Assembly (NCBI GenBank): GCA_025360945.1
Contig: JANYBE010000429.1
Span: forward strand, 1 to 7,853
Length of the DNA stretch: 7,853 bases
Direction of reading: 5' to 3'
Source of the DNA: Rhizobacter sp.
GTDB lineage: Bacteria > Pseudomonadota > Gammaproteobacteria > Burkholderiales > Burkholderiaceae_C
The notes under the pieces are model-generated. The model was not told where the DNA came from, made no database searches, and saw only the letters and a list, made by a program, of their open reading frames with translations. The translations under genes and the position numbers were made by a program. Shown here piece by piece: positions 5,756 to 7,853 of the stretch (its first letter is position 1; each line of letters begins with the position of its first letter).

Positions 5756-6415
5756 TCACCAGGCCGCGGGTGGATTCTTGAGCAGCACGATGCGGCCGCC
5801 CTGGACGCTCAGGTAGCCGCCCAGGCTGAGCTCCTTGAAGATGCGGCTGACCATCTCGCGCGAGGCGCCGACACGATCGGCGATCTCCTGCTGCGTCAGG
5901 CGCTGCGGCACGGCACGGTGCGCGCCTTCGGCGACCGCCAGCTTCTGCAGCAGCCCGACGACGCGGCCGTATACGTCGTCCAGCGCCAGGCTCTTCACGC
6001 TGTCGGTGAGCGTACGCAGGCGCAGGATCAGATTGCGAATCAGGTGCAGCGCGAAGTCCGGGTGGGTCGCGATGAACTCGCGCAGGTTCGCACCGGTCAC
6101 GAGGGCGCAGGTGGTCGGCTCGAGCGTTATCACCGAGGCGCTACGCACACCGCCGTCTAGCGGCAGCTCGCCCACATACTCTCCCGGTCCGTGCTGATTC
6201 AGGCTCACCTCCTTGCCCGACTCGTTTCCCGCATAGACCTTGACCCGCCCCGACAGGATGATGAAGAGTGTGTCGGCCACATCGCCTTCGTTGATCAGCA
6301 CGGTGTGGGCCGGATAGCGCTTGACGCCGCCGGTCGAGGCGATCTCTCGCAGCAGCGTGTCGTTCAGGATTGCGGAGTCGGCAATGGGCGGCGTCACACC
6401 GGCATTCTGACGCAA
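5756..6415 (-). CDS. Crp/Fnr-family transcription factor, CRP type
   Basis: Encodes 219 residues with the full CRP layout. A cyclic-nucleotide-binding beta-roll spans about 25-115, with INEGDVADTLFIILSG and the phosphate-binding cassette GEYVGELPLDGGVRSAS (Glu83, Arg91, Ser92). The dimerisation C-helix is at about 118-145, and a winged helix-turn-helix at about 171-212 contains TQQEIADRVGASREMVSRI. Arg186, Glu187 and Arg191 match the Arg-Glu-x-x-x-Arg set of the E. coli CRP recognition helix, predicting TGTGA-like half-sites. There is only one cysteine, so it is not an Fe-S sensor like FNR. The frame opens with TTG at 6415, 4 bp after the antiporter stop; no strong ribosome-binding site is seen and GTG 6397 is an alternative. 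The spacing suggests one transcript, and perhaps translational coupling, with the antiporter. Targets and ligand are not shown by the sequence. Confidence 0.93.
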   Translation of the reverse strand: MRQNAGVTPPIADSAILNDTLLREIASTGGVKRYPAHTVLINEGDVADTLFIILSGRVKVYAGNESGKEVSLNQHGPGEYVGELPLDGGVRSASVITLEPTTCALVTGANLREFIATHPDFALHLIRNLILRLRTLTDSVKSLALDDVYGRVVGLLQKLAVAEGAHRAVPQRLTQQEIADRVGASREMVSRIFKELSLGGYLSVQGGRIVLLKNPPAAW

Positions 6416-6419
6416 CTCG

Positions 6420-7853
6420 TCAGCCCGGCGGCGACCCGCGCGTGTCGTCCTCGTCGCTCCAGCCGCCCCGCACCTGGCGCTTCGCGGCCTGTTCGCGCTC
6501 CTGCGCGAACTGTTCCTCGAGCTGCTGACGGCCCAGTTTGGCCGCGGCCAGCACCTTGTCGGCGTCCTTTCGGTGCGGTGCCATCTTCAGCAGCACCTCG
6601 ATGTTGTGGCGCCGAAAACGCAGCGCCAGCGTGCGCGCCTGGTGACGCTCCCAGCCGAGCTGCTCGAGCACGCTGCGCGCGCTCATCAGCGCCGAATCGA
6701 GCGTCTCGCGTTCGATCAGCGTGACGCCCAGGTCGAGCAGCTCGAAATAGTGCTGCACATTGCGAGCGCGGGCCACGATCGTGAGGTTCGGGAAGTTCTC
6801 GCGCACCATCTTCGCGACCTCCACGCTTTGCTCGACGTCGTCGATCGCGAGCACCAGCACCTTCGCGGTCGCGGCGCCGGCGGTGCGCATCAGGTCGAGC
6901 CGCGTCGCATCGCCGTAGAACACGCGCCAGTCGAAGCGGCGCATCGCCTCGATCTGCTCGGCATCGGTGTCAAGCACCGTGGGGTGGATGCCGTTCGCAA
7001 ACAGCATGCGGCCGATGACCTGACCGTAGCGGCCGAAGCCGGCGATGATCACCGACTGATTCTGCGGCTCGTCGATCTCGGGCAGGCCTGCGCGCGCGTG
7101 GCCGGCGAGCAGAGGGATTAGCCACTTGTCGGCGGCGACCAGCAGCAGCGGCGTGATCAGCATCGAGATCGCGACCGCGGCGACCAGCAGCGACGAGACC
7201 TTCGCATCGATCACGCCGGCCTGCGCGGCGGTCTGGAACACGACGAAGCCGAACTCGCCACCCTGCGCGAGCAAGATGATGAAGACTGGCCGCTCGGGCC
7301 TGGGCAGCGGCATCGCGCGGCCCATGCCCCACAGCACCGCGGCCTTGAGCAGCAGGAAGCCGATCACGACAGCGGCGATCAGCAGCGGCTGTGCGATCAC
7401 CACGGCGAAGTCGATGCTCATGCCGACCGCGATGAAGAACAGGCCGAGCAGCAGGCCCTTGAACGGCTCGATGTCGGTCTCGAGCTCGCGCCGGTACTCG
7501 CTCTCGGCCAGCAGCACGCCGGCGAGGAAGGCGCCCAGCGCCATCGACAGACCGACGAGCTGCATCAGCGCCGCGGTCGCGACCACGAGCAGCAGCGACG
7601 CGGCAGTGAAGATCTCGGGCGTCTTGCTGTTCGCGATCCAGCGCAGCGCGGGGCGGATCAGCAGCCGCCCGCCGAGCACGATCGTGGCGATCACCGCGAG
7701 CGCCTTGGCCGCGCCGATCCAGCCGCTTCCGTCGGCGTGTGCCCGCGCGGTCGCGAGCAGCGGCAGCAGCGCGAGGATCGGGATCGCGGCAACGTCCTGC
7801 AGCAGCGCGACGCTGAGCACACCCTGGCCCGAGGTGGTGTTCATCAGGCTGCG
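6420..7853 (-). CDS. kefC: KefC-type glutathione-gated K+/H+ antiporter (CPA2 family), 5'-truncated by window edge
   Basis: 477 codons are visible; the N-terminal part, probably about 110 residues, lies beyond the right edge (E. coli KefC is about 620 residues). Residues are counted from Met at 7844. Residues 1-245 are the membrane domain, with LLQDVAAIP near 14-22, GAFLAGVLLAESEYR at 104-118, and the regulatory loop RELETDIEPFKG (119-130), which matches the HALESDIEP loop of KefC and keeps its Asp. LLAQGGEFGFVVF is at 191-203. A cytoplasmic RCK/TrkA-N domain follows from 264: IIAGFGRYGQVIGR is the Rossmann glycine motif, then VFYGDATRLDLM, IVARARN and LIERET, the last in the region contributing to glutathione binding in KefC. 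The tail is charged and helical. Such proteins release K+ and acidify the cytoplasm during electrophile stress. KefC fits better than KefB because of the loop; glutathione gating is inferred from similarity. No ancillary flavoprotein (KefF/KefG) is seen here. Confidence 0.92.
   Translation of the reverse strand, partial: RSLMNTTSGQGVLSVALLQDVAAIPILALLPLLATARAHADGSGWIGAAKALAVIATIVLGGRLLIRPALRWIANSKTPEIFTAASLLLVVATAALMQLVGLSMALGAFLAGVLLAESEYRRELETDIEPFKGLLLGLFFIAVGMSIDFAVVIAQPLLIAAVVIGFLLLKAAVLWGMGRAMPLPRPERPVFIILLAQGGEFGFVVFQTAAQAGVIDAKVSSLLVAAVAISMLITPLLLVAADKWLIPLLAGHARAGLPEIDEPQNQSVIIAGFGRYGQVIGRMLFANGIHPTVLDTDAEQIEAMRRFDWRVFYGDATRLDLMRTAGAATAKVLVLAIDDVEQSVEVAKMVRENFPNLTIVARARNVQHYFELLDLGVTLIERETLDSALMSARSVLEQLGWERHQARTLALRFRRHNIEVLLKMAPHRKDADKVLAAAKLGRQQLEEQFAQEREQAAKRQVRGGWSDEDDTRGSPPG

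Noticed and set aside
6403..6405. ATG near the start of the Crp-type regulator
   Set aside because: It is out of frame with the regulator, so TTG 6415 or GTG 6397 must be used.
6191..7121. Plus-strand frames opposite the regulator and antiporter genes
   Set aside because: They are antisense shadows. The minus frames encode well-conserved CRP and KefC motifs.

Overview
The window is GC-rich, compact DNA coding on both strands. Protein-level resemblance (KefC-type antiporter, Burkholderiales-style Crp regulator, long TPR/GAF sensor) suggests a betaproteobacterium, probably Burkholderiales. This taxonomic placement is inferred from memory of the families, not from a search.

Layout. Positions 1-4150 are filled by one minus-strand gene that runs off the left edge. 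It has about 490 residues of TPR-like helical repeats, five complete GAF modules and the start of a sixth. Its output domain lies outside the window. Just upstream on the same strand is a 72-codon gene for a small membrane or exported protein (4447-4229). A 143-bp divergent intergenic region separates it from the only plus-strand gene (4591-5277), a protein with three predicted membrane segments followed by a cyclic-nucleotide-binding domain. That gene converges, with only 3 bp between stop codons, on a minus-strand gene for a small exported protein of unknown function (5700-5281). Upstream of that, still on the minus strand, lie a Crp-type transcription factor (6415-5756) and, 4 bp before it, a KefC-type potassium/proton antiporter that is cut at its 5' end by the right edge (7853-6420).

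How the genes may work together. Two proteins carry apparently intact cyclic-nucleotide phosphate-binding cassettes: the membrane protein and the Crp-type regulator. The regulator keeps the three residues that E. coli CRP uses to read TGTGA. The divergent promoter between the sensor block and the membrane protein contains TGTGA-N5-TCACA plus a further TGTGA-like half-site. A reasonable but unproved model is a local cyclic-nucleotide signalling neighbourhood: a multi-GAF sensor (possibly ending in a cyclase or kinase), a membrane cNMP receptor and a cNMP-responsive regulator coupled to potassium efflux.

No tRNA, rRNA, CRISPR array, insertion sequence or intrinsic terminator with a T-tract was recognised. 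No gene-free stretch exceeds 300 bases.
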